64,000 nt of DNA from Altererythrobacter sp. (GCA_016793865.1 JAEULJ010000001.1:639496-703495), one strand, 5' to 3'. Positions 53,313 to 63,218 are shown, counted from the first letter of the stretch. A program made the numbers and translations. The notes: generated by a model from the letters alone, not told the origin.

Positions 53313-56224
53313 CGGGCTGGCTCCATGTCCATGTCGGCCACCAAGGCCTCGCAACGCCCGCACAGCGCGCCGTCTTCCGTCACTTCGGGCAGCAGCCGCC
53401 AGCAGCGGCCGCATTTGTGGTCGGTGGCGGGGGTGACGGTCACGCCATCGCCCTGGCCGCGCGCCACTGACGCGCTGATGAACAGCTCGGCCAGCGCCTC
53501 ATCGGAGAATCCCTCCGGCGCGGCGGAGGCGGGAATCGTCACCCCGGCCTCGAGGCTCGATCGCACCACCTTGTCGCGGCGAAGCGGCTCGATCGCCTCC
53601 GTCACCTGTTCGCGAAGGGTGCGAAGGGCGGCGAAACGCCCGGCCAGCGCATCGTCGCGCCAGCCCGGCAGCTCGCTCCATTCGAGCAGATGGACGCTGC
53701 CCTTGCCCGGGAAGCGGGTGCCCCACACCTCCTCCGCCGTGAACACCAGCACCGGCGCGGCATAGCGGACCAGCGCCTGGAACAGGATGTCGAGCACGCT
53801 GCGATAGGCGCGGCGATCGGGATCGGCCGGCGCATCGCAATAGAGCCGGTCCTTGCGGATATCGAAGTAGAAGGCGCTCAGATCGTCGTTGCAGAAATCG
53901 ATCAGCGCGCGGGTGTAGCTGTTGAAATCGAACGCATGGATCGCGGCCCGCAGCGCGGCATCGAGATGCCACAGCCGGTCGAGCATATAGCGTTCCAGCT
54001 CGGGCATGGCCGCCGTGTCCACGCCCTCGGCCTCCCACTCGAACCCGTCGAGCGCGCCCAGGAGATAGCGGAAGGTGTTGCGCAGCTTGCGGTACTGGTC
54101 GGCGACGCCCTTGAGGATTTCGTCGCCGATGCGGTGATCCTCGGTGAAATCGACCGAGAGCGCCCACAGGCGGATGATGTCCGCGCCATAGGTTTCCATC
54201 AGCTTCAGCGGATCGACCGTGTTGCCGAGCGATTTGGACATCTTGCGTCCGTCGCTGGCCATGGTGAAGCCATGCGTCAGGATCGCGTCGAACGGCGCGC
54301 GGCCACGGGTGGCGCAGCTTTCGAGCAGGGAAGACTGGAACCAGCCGCGATGCTGGTCGGAACCTTCGAGATAGAGATCGGCGGGCCAGCGCAGTTCCGG
54401 CCAGCGCCCGCTTTCGAGCACGAAGGCGTGGGTGGAGCCGCTATCGAACCACACGTCGAGAATGTCGGTGACCATCTCGAACTCTTCGGGATCGTAGCCT
54501 TCGCCCAGGAACTCCGCCTTGCGGCTCTCGTCCCAGGCGTCGACGCCTTCCTCGCCCACGGCCGCGATGACGCGGGCATTGACCAGCGAATCCTGAAGAT
54601 AATCGCCCGTGCCCTTGTGCACGAACAGGGTGATCGGCACGCCCCAGGCGCGCTGGCGGCTGAGCACCCAGTCGGGCCGCCCCTCTACCATGCTGGCGAG
54701 CCGGTTGCGGCCCTTCTCGGGCACGAAGCGGGTGGCGGCGATGGCCTCCAGCGCGATCTGGCGCAGCGTCTCGGGCGAAGGCGGGGCGCCGCCCTCGCCC
54801 TCCCAGCGCGACTCGGCGCGGGTTTCCGCGTGCTCGAGGACGGGCTTGTCCATCGGCACGAACCATTGCGGGGTACAGCGGTAGATCACCTTGGCCTTGC
54901 TGCGCCACGAATGCGGATAACTGTGCTTGTAATCCGCGCTCGCCGCCAGCAGCGCGCCGGCCTCGCGCAGGTCGGAGCAGATCGGCCCCTCCGGCGCGTT
55001 GAAGCCGGCGTTGATGACGCTGCGCCGCCGTTCGCCCCCATTCTCATCCAAGTCATTGCCGCCCAGCCACGCCCAGTCGTCGCGATAGCGGCCATCGCCC
55101 ATCACCGCGAAAACCGGATCGATGCCGTTGGCCTTGCACAGCTCGAAATCGTCCTCGCCATGGTCGGGCGCCATATGGACGAGACCGGTGCCGCTGTCGG
55201 TGGTGACGAACTCGCCCGGCAGGAAGGGGCGCGGCGTGGCGTAGAACCCGCCGAGATGGTGCATGGGGTGGCGCGCGACCGTGCCGGCGAGGTCGGAGCC
55301 TTGATAGATCGTTACCTTGGTCTCGCCACTCGCGGGCGCACCCGTGCCATTCTCATTTGCTCCAGTGCGTAGCGAGAGCGCGTAGCAAAGGTCCTCGGCG
55401 ACGAGATATCGTCGATCGCCGTAGTGGACCAACACGTACTCCACCTCCGGCCCATAGGCGATCGCCTGATTGACCGGGATCGTCCACGGCGTGGTGGTCC
55501 AGATCAGCGCGTGCGCGCCGACCAGCTCGGGGATCGGGCTCTCGGTGATCTCGAACGCCACGTCGATCTGCGTCGAGGTGATGTCCTCGTATTCCACCTC
55601 GGCCTCGGCGAGAGCGGTTTCCTCGACCGGGCTCCACATCACCGGCTTGGAGCCGCGATAGAGGTTGCCGGCCTCGGCGAACTTCATCAGCTCGGCGACG
55701 ATCACCGCCTCGGCCTGGAAATCCATGGTGAGGTAGGGATTGTCCCAGTCGGCCAGGATGCCGAGGCGCTTCAATTGTTCGCGCTGCACGCCCACCCAGT
55801 GTGCGGCATAGGCGCGGCATTCGGCGCGGAATTCGCGGGGCGGGACGTCGTTCTTCGACTTCTTCGCCTTGCGGTATTGCTCCTCCACCTTCCACTCGAT
55901 CGGCAGGCCGTGGCAGTCCCAGCCCGGCACATAGGGCGCGTCCAGCCCGAGCGCGTTGTGGGTGCGGCAGACCATGTCCTTGAGCGTGTGGTTGAGCGCG
56001 TGGCCGATATGCATGTCGCCATTGGCGTAGGGCGGGCCATCGTGGAAGATGAACTTGTCGCGCCCATCGCGCGCCTCGCGCAGCTTGCGGTAGAGGCCTT
56101 CCCCCTCCCAGCGCGCGGCGATGCCCGGCTCCTTGTGCGGCAGGCCGGCCTTCATGGGGAAATCGGTCTTCGGCAGGAAGACAGTGTCGCGGTAATCGCG
56201 TTGCGGTTGATCGGCGTCGGACAT
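53309..56224 (-). CDS. ileS: Isoleucyl-tRNA synthetase
   Basis: 971 residues. HIGH appears in GDMHIGHALN (about 67-76), KMSKS in GRKMSKSLGN (about 660), and the C-terminal zinc cluster in CGRCWRLL and LCGRCEAL. The editing domain lies between about 190 and 410. An unusual stretch near 55320-55375, TGANENGTGAPASGE, looks inserted, with lower-GC codons than its surroundings. ATG 56224 gives the conserved beginning. It is separated from ribF by 217 bp upstream. Confidence 0.97.
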   Translation of the reverse strand: MSDADQPQRDYRDTVFLPKTDFPMKAGLPHKEPGIAARWEGEGLYRKLREARDGRDKFIFHDGPPYANGDMHIGHALNHTLKDMVCRTHNALGLDAPYVPGWDCHGLPIEWKVEEQYRKAKKSKNDVPPREFRAECRAYAAHWVGVQREQLKRLGILADWDNPYLTMDFQAEAVIVAELMKFAEAGNLYRGSKPVMWSPVEETALAEAEVEYEDITSTQIDVAFEITESPIPELVGAHALIWTTTPWTIPVNQAIAYGPEVEYVLVHYGDRRYLVAEDLCYALSLRTGANENGTGAPASGETKVTIYQGSDLAGTVARHPMHHLGGFYATPRPFLPGEFVTTDSGTGLVHMAPDHGEDDFELCKANGIDPVFAVMGDGRYRDDWAWLGGNDLDENGGERRRSVINAGFNAPEGPICSDLREAGALLAASADYKHSYPHSWRSKAKVIYRCTPQWFVPMDKPVLEHAETRAESRWEGEGGAPPSPETLRQIALEAIAATRFVPEKGRNRLASMVEGRPDWVLSRQRAWGVPITLFVHKGTGDYLQDSLVNARVIAAVGEEGVDAWDESRKAEFLGEGYDPEEFEMVTDILDVWFDSGSTHAFVLESGRWPELRWPADLYLEGSDQHRGWFQSSLLESCATRGRAPFDAILTHGFTMASDGRKMSKSLGNTVDPLKLMETYGADIIRLWALSVDFTEDHRIGDEILKGVADQYRKLRNTFRYLLGALDGFEWEAEGVDTAAMPELERYMLDRLWHLDAALRAAIHAFDFNSYTRALIDFCNDDLSAFYFDIRKDRLYCDAPADPDRRAYRSVLDILFQALVRYAAPVLVFTAEEVWGTRFPGKGSVHLLEWSELPGWRDDALAGRFAALRTLREQVTEAIEPLRRDKVVRSSLEAGVTIPASAAPEGFSDEALAELFISASVARGQGDGVTVTPATDHKCGRCWRLLPEVTEDGALCGRCEALVADMDMEPAR

Positions 56225-56441
56225 GGAGCGGCGGGCCTTAGCGGGGCGCGGGCACAGGCGCAATTTCCACTTTCCTACACCGGCCCCGCCGGGGCAGACT
56301 CGCAAACGATGAAACAGCGATTCGCGCATCCGCCGGGGCGAAAGCCACATTGACCTGGCCGCAGGTGTCGGCAAGCCCCTGCAAACCCTGCACATTCCCG
56401 CGAAGGCCACAGTTTTCAGAACGCGATTGCGCGGTCCAGGT

Positions 56442-57371
56442 TCAACTGGCGAGCAGCCGCCGCGCTTCGACGCAATCCGCGTCCATCTGTGCGACCAGCG
56501 CCTCGATGCTGGCGAACCTGGCTTCGGGCCGGAGAAAGTGATGGAAGGCGACCTCGATCTCCTGGCCATAGAGATCGCCGGCGAAGTCGAAGAAATGGGG
56601 CTCCAGCAGCTCCCTGGGCGGATCGAACTGGGGGCGCACGCCCAGATTGGCCGCGCCGCGCAGCGCCGCGCCGGTGGCCAGCACGCGGCCCGTCACCGCA
56701 TAGATGCCGTAGCGCGGGCGCAGATAGCTTTCGATCGCGAGGTTAGCGGTGGGATAGCCGATCTGCCGCCCGCGCTTGTCGCCATGCTCCACCACGCCGC
56801 GGATGGCGAAGGGGCGGGAAAGCAGCCGCGCCGCCGTCTGCGGATCGCCCGCGCGCAGGGCCTCGCGGATCCGGCTGGAGCTGACCGGAGCGCCGCCATC
56901 CAGCACGGGGGCCACCGCGCGGCACTCGATGCCCGCCTCGCGTCCCAGCGCCTCCAGCATGGCGCGGTTCCCCGCCCGGCCCTTGCCGAAGGTGAAGTCC
57001 TCCCCCGTCACCACCCCCGCGACGCCGAGCCGCTCCGCCAGCAGCTCGCGCACGAAATCTGCGGCACTGGTGCCGGCCAGCGCGGCGTCGAAGTGGAACA
57101 CCAGCATCGCAGTCGCCCGGGCGGCGAGGTAGAGTTCCTGCCGCTGTTCCAGCGTGGTGAGGCGGAAGGGCGCGATGTCGGGCTTGAAGAAGCGCGCGGG
57201 ATGCGGGTCGAAGGTGGCGATGATGCTTGGCCGCCCTTCGCTGCGCGCCCATTCGATCGCCTCGTGCGCCACAGCCTGATGGCCGAGGTGGAAGCCGTCG
57301 AAATTGCCGAGCGCGATCACCGCACCCCGCAAGGATCGGGGTATCGGCTCGCGGTGGTCGAGCCACCTCAT
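56442..57371 (-). CDS. ribF: Bifunctional riboflavin kinase / FAD synthetase
   Basis: 309 residues. The FAD synthetase half has GNFDGFHLGHQ (about 22-32), GEDFTFGKGRAGN and SSSRIREAL. The riboflavin kinase half has KRGRQIGYPTANL (about 200-212) and ANLGVRPQFD. It makes FMN and FAD from riboflavin. It overlaps folA by 4 nt; its products are used by ETF, PdxH and others encoded nearby. Confidence 0.96.
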   Translation of the reverse strand: MRWLDHREPIPRSLRGAVIALGNFDGFHLGHQAVAHEAIEWARSEGRPSIIATFDPHPARFFKPDIAPFRLTTLEQRQELYLAARATAMLVFHFDAALAGTSAADFVRELLAERLGVAGVVTGEDFTFGKGRAGNRAMLEALGREAGIECRAVAPVLDGGAPVSSSRIREALRAGDPQTAARLLSRPFAIRGVVEHGDKRGRQIGYPTANLAIESYLRPRYGIYAVTGRVLATGAALRGAANLGVRPQFDPPRELLEPHFFDFAGDLYGQEIEVAFHHFLRPEARFASIEALVAQMDADCVEARRLLAS

Positions 57372-57844
57372 GCCCGGCGTTCCAGCGTGACGAAGGCGAA
57401 GGCGGGCCGGCCGTCCTCGGCGGGATGCTCCTCGCGCGCCGTCTCGCGCCATTCCGGGCCGAGCGGCGGCATCGCCGTGTCACCGGGGACATCGGCATGA
57501 ACCTCGGTCAGCTCCACCCGGTCGCAGCGCGGCAGCAGCAGACGGAAGACATCGGCCCCGCCGATCAGCGAGGCGTTAGCGCCAGCCAGCGCCAGCGCCT
57601 CGTCCGGGGTATGCACCACCTCCGCGCCCTCGGCCTGCCAGCTCCGGTCACGGGTCAGCACGATGTGCCGCCGGCCCGGCAGCGGCTTGCCCAGGCTATC
57701 GAACGTCTTGCGGCCCATTATCATCGGCTTGCCCAGGGTGAGCGCCTTGAAGCGCTTCAGATCGGCCGGAATGTGCCACGGCAGCACGCCATCGCGGCCG
57801 ATCACGCCGTTGGCGGCACGGGCGTAGATCGCGGCCAGGCCCAT
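57368..57844 (-). CDS. folA: Dihydrofolate reductase
   Basis: 158 residues, normal size. IYARAANGVIGRDGVLPWHI is the substrate-binding start (residues 5-24), followed by MIMGRKTFDSLGKPLPGR and SLIGGADVFRLLL. It reduces dihydrofolate with NADPH for one-carbon metabolism, the source of formyl groups for purine synthesis encoded just upstream (purEK). It begins 10 bp after purK and overlaps ribF by 4 nt. Confidence 0.96.
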   Translation of the reverse strand: MGLAAIYARAANGVIGRDGVLPWHIPADLKRFKALTLGKPMIMGRKTFDSLGKPLPGRRHIVLTRDRSWQAEGAEVVHTPDEALALAGANASLIGGADVFRLLLPRCDRVELTEVHADVPGDTAMPPLGPEWRETAREEHPAEDGRPAFAFVTLERRA

Positions 57845-57854
57845 CAGCGCGCCA

Positions 57855-58910
57855 TCAGCGGCTCAGCCGCGTGACATGGCCCATCTTGCGCCCCTCGCGC
57901 GCCTCTTGCTTGCCATAGAGGTGCAGGTGGACTTCGCCGTCCACCGACGCCTCCAGCCAGTCTGCGCCGTCATCGCCCACGATATTGGTCATCTCGACCG
58001 CCTGCGCCGTGGTGCGCGTATCGCCCAGCGGCAGGCCCGCCACCGCGCGGATATGGTTCTCGAACTGGCTCGTGGCGGCGCCCTCGATGGTCCAGTGGCC
58101 CGAATTGTGGACCCGCGGGGCCATCTCGTTGAACACCGGCCCCTGCGCCGTGGCGAAGAACTCGAGCGTCAGCACGCCGACATAGCCGAGACCTTCGGCG
58201 ACCCGGCGGCTGAGCGCCCGCGCTTCCTCCACCTGGCCCTCGATCACCGCGCCGGCAGGCAGCAGCGAGCGGTTCAGGATGCCGTCCCGGTGCTCGTTGG
58301 CGGTGCTGTCCCAGAAGCGCAGCTCGCCGGAACGGCTGCGCGCCACGATGACGGAAAACTCCACGTCGAAGCGCACCAGCCCTTCGTAGATCGCGGGGCG
58401 GCCGCCAAGCGCGGGCAGCGCGGCGAGATCGCGTTCGGACGCGATGCGCCACTGGCCCTTGCCATCGTAGCCCTCGCGCCGGGTCTTGAGGATGCCGCCA
58501 CCAAGCCGGCGGACGGCGTCCTCGAGATCGGGCGCGGTGTCCACCGGCGCATAGGGTGCGGTACGCCCGCCCAGCCCCTCGACGAAGCGCTTCTCGTCAA
58601 GCCGGTCCTGCGCCACCTCAAGCGCGCCGCGCGGCGGGAACAATCGCTCGGGCGCCACCGCATCGAGCGCGGCGAGCGGCACGTTCTCGAACTCCCAGGT
58701 CACCACGTCGCAGCGCGCGGCAAAGCGGGCCAGCGCGGCGGCATCGTCCCATCCGGCGGTGACGAAATCCGCGCTGACGGGCGCGGCCACATTGTCGCCC
58801 TCGGGCGCGTACCCGATGCAGCGATAGCCGAGCTGCGCCGCGCTGATCGCCAGCATACGCCCGAGCTGCCCCCCGCCCAGGATGCCGATCGTGCCGCCCG
58901 GCATCAGCAT
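57855..58910 (-). CDS. purK: 5-(carboxyamino)imidazole ribonucleotide synthase PurK
   Basis: 351 residues. It carries GTIGILGGGQLGRMLA at the N-terminus (about 6-21), an ATP-grasp core with LKTRREGYDGKGQW and EGLVRFDVEFSVIVAR, and FNEMAPRVHNSGHWTIEGA. It carboxylates AIR using bicarbonate and ATP. The start codon overlaps the purE stop by one nucleotide (TGATG); a second in-frame ATG at 58904 is the alternative. The PurK/PurE pair performs consecutive purine steps. Confidence 0.96.
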   Translation of the reverse strand: MLMPGGTIGILGGGQLGRMLAISAAQLGYRCIGYAPEGDNVAAPVSADFVTAGWDDAAALARFAARCDVVTWEFENVPLAALDAVAPERLFPPRGALEVAQDRLDEKRFVEGLGGRTAPYAPVDTAPDLEDAVRRLGGGILKTRREGYDGKGQWRIASERDLAALPALGGRPAIYEGLVRFDVEFSVIVARSRSGELRFWDSTANEHRDGILNRSLLPAGAVIEGQVEEARALSRRVAEGLGYVGVLTLEFFATAQGPVFNEMAPRVHNSGHWTIEGAATSQFENHIRAVAGLPLGDTRTTAQAVEMTNIVGDDGADWLEASVDGEVHLHLYGKQEAREGRKMGHVTRLSR

Positions 58911-59404
58911 CAGTCCTGCGGACGCTCCGCCACGGCATCGGTCTGCGCCGCGCGCCACTCACGCACGCGCTGCGACAGTGCCGCATCGCCCAGCGCAAGT
59001 ATGCTGGCGGCCAGAAGCCCCGCGTTGACCGCCCCCGCCTCACCGATCGCCAGTGTGCCGACCGGAACCCCGGCGGGCATCTGCACGATCGACAGCAGGC
59101 TGTCCTGGCCCGAGAGCGCCCGCGATTGCACGGGAACGCCCAGCACGGGCAAATGGGTCAGCGATGCGATCATGCCGGGCAGATGCGCCGCGCCGCCCGC
59201 GCCGGCGATGATGACGCCAAAGCCCTCCGCCGCCGCGCCCTTGGCGAATTCCACCATTCGCTCGGGCGTGCGGTGCGCCGAGACCACCCGCGCCTCATGC
59301 GCCACGCCCAGCGTATCGAGCATTTCGGCCGTGCGGCGCATCGTCGGCCAGTCCGACTGGCTGCCCATCACGATTGCGACCTTTGGGGCGACCTTCGCGC
59401 TCAC
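58910..59404 (-). CDS. purE: N5-carboxyaminoimidazole ribonucleotide mutase PurE
   Basis: 164 residues. [10 protein letters not shown] (about 13-22), [11 protein letters not shown] (about 40-50), [12 protein letters not shown] and [17 protein letters not shown] are the class I PurE motifs. It shifts the carboxylate of N5-CAIR to give CAIR. It begins 1 bp after gpmA stops on the same strand side and overlaps purK by 1 nt. Confidence 0.97.
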   Translation of the reverse strand: MSAKVAPKVAIVMGSQSDWPTMRRTAEMLDTLGVAHEARVVSAHRTPERMVEFAKGAAAEGFGVIIAGAGGAAHLPGMIASLTHLPVLGVPVQSRALSGQDSLLSIVQMPAGVPVGTLAIGEAGAVNAGLLAASILALGDAALSQRVREWRAAQTDAVAERPQD

Positions 59405-59405
59405 C

Positions 59406-60095
59406 TCAGGCGTCCTTCAGGTAATAGCGCTCGCCCAGGGGGCGCAGGTCGTCGCCGAAATCATAGACGATCGGCTGGCCGGTGGGGATTTCGAGCGCGG
59501 CGATATCGGCATCGGAAATCGCGGAAAGATGCTTGACCAGCGCACGCAGCGAATTGCCGTGCGCGGACACGATCACCGTCTCTCCCGTCGAGAGCCGCGG
59601 CAGGATCGCGCTTTCCCAATAGGGCAGCACCCGCTCGATCGTGAGCTTCAGGCTCTCGGCGCGCGGGACGGCGATCCCGGCGTAGCGCGGATCGAGGGCC
59701 AGATCGAACTCGCTGCCCGGCTCGATATCGGGCGGGGGCACGTCGAAGCTGCGACGCCAGATCCGCACCTGCTCCTCGCCATGCGCGGCGCGCATCTGGT
59801 CCTTGTCGAGCCCGGTGAGCCCGCCATAGTGCCGCTCGTTGAGCCGCCAGTCCTTGGTCTCGGGAATCCACAGCCGCCCGCAGGCTTCGAGCGCGAGGTG
59901 CAACGTCTTGATCGCGCGGCTCTGCAGGCTGGTGAAGGCGATGGTGGGCAGCACGCCCCTCTCGGCCAGCAGCGCGCCCGCGGCGCGCGCCTCGGCCACG
60001 CCCTGCTCCGTCAGATCGACATCCCACCAGCCGGTGAAGCGGTTGGCGAGGTTCCACTCGCTCTGGCCGTGGCGGACGAGGATCAGCTTCGGCAT
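59406..60095 (-). CDS. gpmA: 2,3-bisphosphoglycerate-dependent phosphoglycerate mutase
   Basis: 229 residues. The phospho-histidine is in [10 protein letters not shown] (about 6-15), with [12 protein letters not shown] (about 84-95) and [14 protein letters not shown] (about 175-188), the dPGM signature. It interconverts 3- and 2-phosphoglycerate in glycolysis. It starts 37 bp after the small basic protein gene and is followed directly by purE. Confidence 0.96.
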   Translation of the reverse strand: MPKLILVRHGQSEWNLANRFTGWWDVDLTEQGVAEARAAGALLAERGVLPTIAFTSLQSRAIKTLHLALEACGRLWIPETKDWRLNERHYGGLTGLDKDQMRAAHGEEQVRIWRRSFDVPPPDIEPGSEFDLALDPRYAGIAVPRAESLKLTIERVLPYWESAILPRLSTGETVIVSAHGNSLRALVKHLSAISDADIAALEIPTGQPIVYDFGDDLRPLGERYYLKDA

Positions 60096-60132
60096 GGGAA
60101 CTCCGTCCGTCGGGAAGGGGGAGCGCCCGCCG

Positions 60133-60285
60133 TTAGCCGTCTCCGGGCGGATTGGAAAGGGCGGCGGGCTGAGCGTCGGGATCGTCCGACAACTGGCGCG
60201 CCTGGGCCTTGCGGCGGCGCAGGTTCTCGCGCAGCTTGGCGGCCAGCCGCTCCTGGCGCATTCGATCGGCGGCACTCGCGGTCAT
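60133..60285 (-). CDS. Small basic helical protein, unknown function
   Basis: 50 residues, mostly one charged helix: [20 protein letters not shown] (positions 9-28 of the protein), then an acidic, Pro-rich tail. Short proteins with the [16 protein letters not shown] pattern recur in related genomes (memory, unchecked), so I treat it as real. It lies just upstream of gpmA on the minus strand and 110 bp from the divergent tRNA-Thr gene. A nucleic-acid contact is possible from its charge, but unproved. Confidence 0.65.
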   Translation of the reverse strand: MTASAADRMRQERLAAKLRENLRRRKAQARQLSDDPDAQPAALSNPPGDG

Positions 60286-60329
60286 CGCCCCTTCCTGCCG
60301 CCGGGGGCGCCCGGACTCAAGCTCTCTGC

Positions 60330-60358
60330 TTGACTTTGGCGGGGGTGGCGGCAATAGG
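60330..60358 (+). promoter_or_regulatory. Probable sigma70 promoter of tRNA-Thr
   Basis: TTGACT (60330-60335), 17-nt spacer, then AATAGG (60353-60358), located 37 nt before the mature 5' end of the tRNA. The -35 is near consensus; the -10 is weak, as is common in this group. Confidence 0.55.
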
Positions 60359-60395
60359 CCCCGCCCGTCGACCCGGCCACCGCCGGGCTTCCCGT

Positions 60396-60470
60396 GCTGC
60401 TGTAGCTCAGTGGTAGAGCGCACCCTTGGTAAGGGTGAGGCCGGGAGTTCAATCCTCCCCAGCAGCACCA
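60396..60470 (+). tRNA. tRNA-Thr (anticodon GGT)
   Basis: A 75-nt cloverleaf with encoded CCA. The acceptor stem GCTGCTG (60396-60402) pairs with CAGCAGC (60460-60466). The anticodon stem CACCC/GGGTG encloses loop TTGGTAA, with anticodon GGT at 60428-60430, reading ACC/ACT. The T arm GGGAG-TTCAATC-CTCCC is complete. Confidence 0.96.
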
Positions 60471-60541
60471 TTTCCGCCGCCATCGCCCACGCTTCGGCGT
60501 CTCGGCAGCGCGGCGACGCGAACGGCGCTGGGGGACCTGCG

Positions 60542-62602
60542 ATGGATGTGCCCCTCCGGGACTGCCGGAAAACAGGCTCGAAGCCTCGCCCCCGCGAGCG
60601 CCGCGCAGCGATGGCGCTGACCGCGTTCTGCTGGGCCATTCCGGCCATGGCGGAGGAAGCGGCGACGCCGGCCGACGTCATCGTGGTGACCGGGCGCGGG
60701 CTCGAGCATACACCCGCCACGCCAGCCTATTCCGCCCTCGGGATCGAGCGCGATGCGCTGACGCGCGCTCCTTCGGGCCGGATCGAGGATGCGCTGGCAT
60801 CGGTGGCCGGGCTACAGCAGTTCCGCCGCTCGGACAGCCGATCGGCCAATCCCAGCGCGCAAGGCGTGACGCTCCGCGCCCTGGGCGGGAACGCCACGAG
60901 CCGCGCGCTCGTGCTGCTGGACGGGGTGCCGATGGCGGACCCCTTCTTCGGCTACATCCCCTTCTCTGCCCTCGCGCCGGAAAGGCTAGCCTCCGCCCGG
61001 GTGACGCGCGGCGGTGGCTCCGGCCCGTTCGGGGCCGGGGCGCTGGCCGGCACGATCGAGCTGACCAGCGCCGATGCCACCGCGCTCGGCCCGGTTGGCG
61101 GGTCGGCCATGCTGAACGATCGCGGCGAAAGCGAGCTGTCCGCCACGCTCGCGCCCAATCTCGGCGAGGGCTTTGCCGCGCTCTCCGGCCGCTGGGACCG
61201 CGGGCAGGGGTTCTTCACCACGCCCGACGACCAGCGAACCCCGGCCAGCGTGCGAGCCGGATACGAAAGTTGGTCCGCCCAGGCGCGCGCAGTTGCCGCG
61301 CTGTCGGCGCAGACCGAGATGCAGGCGCGCATCCTCGCCTGGCGCGACAGCCGAACGCTGCGCTTCGCCGGCGCGGACAGCCTTTCCGAAGGGCAGGACG
61401 CCAGCCTGCGGCTGGTCGGGCGCGGGGCCTGGCGGTGGGAGGCGCTGGCCTATGTGCAGGCACGCGATTTCTCCAATGTCGTGGTCAGCTCCACCCGCTT
61501 CACGCCGACGCTGAACCAGCGGGGGACGCCTTCCACAGGATTGGGGGGCAAGCTGGAGCTGCGCCCGCCGGTGGGCGGCGGCCACGTGCCGCGGGTGGGC
61601 GCTGACTGGCGCCGCTCCACCGGGCGGCTGTTCGAGGACGCACTCAACCCGGCGACAGGCGCCGTCACCGAGCGGCGCAGCGCTGGCGGAGCCAACACCA
61701 ATCTGGGCCTGTTCGCGGAGAACGATTGGCAGCGGGGGGCCCTGACCCTGACCGGCGGGCTGCGCGCCGACCGCTTCGCCATCAAGGACGGCTTCGCCGC
61801 CTCCAGCGACCCCGCGGGGCGCGTGACCAGCGCCGCGAATCATGCAGAGCGCAATGGCTGGGCGGCGTCTGTCCGCGGGGGCGCCATCATGCGTATCGCG
61901 CACGATATGTCTCTCCGGGCCGCGGGCTATACCGGCCTGCGCCTGCCGACGCTGAACGAGCTTTACCGGCCGTTCGTGGTGTTTCCCGTCACGACGCTGG
62001 CCAATGCCGCCCTCGCCAATGAGCGGCTGGGCGGTTTCGAGGCCGGGCTCGATTACCGGCCCGGGGACCGGCTAACACTTTCGCTGACCGCGTTCGATAA
62101 TCGGGTGCGCGATGCGATCGCCAATGTCACTATCGGCCCCAACCTGCGCCAGCGCCGCAATGTGGATGCGATCCATGCGCGCGGGCTGGAGGCGAGCGGG
62201 CGCGTCACGGCGGGCGTCTGGGCGGTGGATGCCTCGCTGGCGCTGACCGATGCGGTGGTACACGGGAGCGGGGCGGCGGCGGGCCTCGACGGACGGCGGC
62301 CCGCGCAAACCCCGGCCCTTGCCGCAAGCGCGACTCTGGCATGGAATCCGACCCCCCGGTGGCGGCTGGCCGTGACGGTGCGCCACACCGGAGCGCAGTT
62401 CGAGGACGATCTGGAAACCGACCGCCTGCCGCCGGCGACCACGCTGGACGGCTGGCTCTCGGTGCCGCTGGCACGGCGGCTGACGCTGGTGATCCGCGCC
62501 GAAAACCTGACCGACGAGCGAATCGTCACGCGCAATCAGGGCGGATCGATCGACCTGGGAGTTCCGCGCACTGTATGGGCGGGGCTGCGGATCGGCGGCT
62601 AG
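60542..62602 (+). CDS. TonB-dependent outer-membrane receptor
   Basis: 686 residues. A signal peptide (hydrophobic part ending near AMAEEA) is followed by the plug domain (about 45-160, ADVIVVTGRG, RALVLLDGVPM, GGGSGPFGAGALAGTIEL) and a barrel. ATG 60542 is favoured by GGGGGA 6 nt upstream; an ATG at 60611 lacks a ribosome site. The C-terminus ends RIGG, without the usual terminal Phe/Trp. The ligand (siderophore, cobalamin or sugar) cannot be told, and no ABC or biosynthetic partner is adjacent. Confidence 0.93.
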   Translation: MDVPLRDCRKTGSKPRPRERRAAMALTAFCWAIPAMAEEAATPADVIVVTGRGLEHTPATPAYSALGIERDALTRAPSGRIEDALASVAGLQQFRRSDSRSANPSAQGVTLRALGGNATSRALVLLDGVPMADPFFGYIPFSALAPERLASARVTRGGGSGPFGAGALAGTIELTSADATALGPVGGSAMLNDRGESELSATLAPNLGEGFAALSGRWDRGQGFFTTPDDQRTPASVRAGYESWSAQARAVAALSAQTEMQARILAWRDSRTLRFAGADSLSEGQDASLRLVGRGAWRWEALAYVQARDFSNVVVSSTRFTPTLNQRGTPSTGLGGKLELRPPVGGGHVPRVGADWRRSTGRLFEDALNPATGAVTERRSAGGANTNLGLFAENDWQRGALTLTGGLRADRFAIKDGFAASSDPAGRVTSAANHAERNGWAASVRGGAIMRIAHDMSLRAAGYTGLRLPTLNELYRPFVVFPVTTLANAALANERLGGFEAGLDYRPGDRLTLSLTAFDNRVRDAIANVTIGPNLRQRRNVDAIHARGLEASGRVTAGVWAVDASLALTDAVVHGSGAAAGLDGRRPAQTPALAASATLAWNPTPRWRLAVTVRHTGAQFEDDLETDRLPPATTLDGWLSVPLARRLTLVIRAENLTDERIVTRNQGGSIDLGVPRTVWAGLRIGG

Positions 62603-62606
62603 CGCC

Positions 62607-63218
62607 TCAGGAACACCCCTCGACATAGCCGAGCTCGGGCATCACGCCGACATGGATCGTGCCGACCTTGCCGTCTCGCCCGATTTCGAAGCGCAAACGA
62701 GGATCGCGGCCCGGCTGGACGAGTTCCTTGGCCGGCGGCCCGACATATTTGTGCGGGCTGGATACGAAGCCGGGAAAGGCCGCCAGCACCGCCGCTTCAT
62801 CGGACCCGACGCCGATGCCTTCCGCCAGCTTCACCGCCGAACCCTGGCCCACGGTGATCCGGCGCACCGGGCCGTCCTTCCCGCTGGTGATCGCGTAGAC
62901 ACCGGGAAATTCGGGCGAGGTGATCATGCGGCAGCTCTCGCCGGTCTGCGCGCCGCGTTCCGCGAAGCCGCTGCCCGCCGGTGCCGGGCGGCCGATCGCG
63001 AGCTTGCCGAGGCCCTCGAGCGCGAGCGTGGTGCCGCTTGCGGCGGGCGTGCCGGTCGCCACGGGCCGCGCAGAAATGCCGGCCCCCAGCGCGCTGTCGT
63101 CGGTGGTGGCCGCCGCGCTTTCGGTAGCCTCTGCGCCTGCCGGCGCGTCGGGGCTCTGCGAACAGGCTGCAAGCACCAGCGCGGTAAGGACGAGTGTTGC
63201 GGTGTGGGTCGGGCGCAT
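62607..63218 (-). CDS. Putative lipoprotein of unknown function
   Basis: 203 residues. A lipobox (TALVLAAC, Cys near residue 19) is followed by an Ala/Thr-rich linker (about 22-65) and a compact domain with two cysteines (GESCRMI, VEGCS at the very end) that may form a disulfide. Central segments (PGVYAITSGKDGPVRRITV, GIGVGSDEAAVLAAFPG) resemble a repeated beta-alpha unit seen in DUF-type lipoproteins. It converges on the TonB-dependent receptor (4 bp apart) and diverges from the helicase gene. Confidence 0.8.
   Translation of the reverse strand: MRPTHTATLVLTALVLAACSQSPDAPAGAEATESAAATTDDSALGAGISARPVATGTPAASGTTLALEGLGKLAIGRPAPAGSGFAERGAQTGESCRMITSPEFPGVYAITSGKDGPVRRITVGQGSAVKLAEGIGVGSDEAAVLAAFPGFVSSPHKYVGPPAKELVQPGRDPRLRFEIGRDGKVGTIHVGVMPELGYVEGCS

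Noticed and set aside
53690-55372. Plus-strand open frame of 560 codons opposite ileS
   Set aside because: Antisense to conserved synthetase domains; no ribosome site or family motif.
57876-60416. Plus-strand frame of 846 codons across purK, purE and gpmA
   Set aside because: Spans three well-supported genes on the other strand; Arg/His-rich and without motifs, so a GC-driven shadow.
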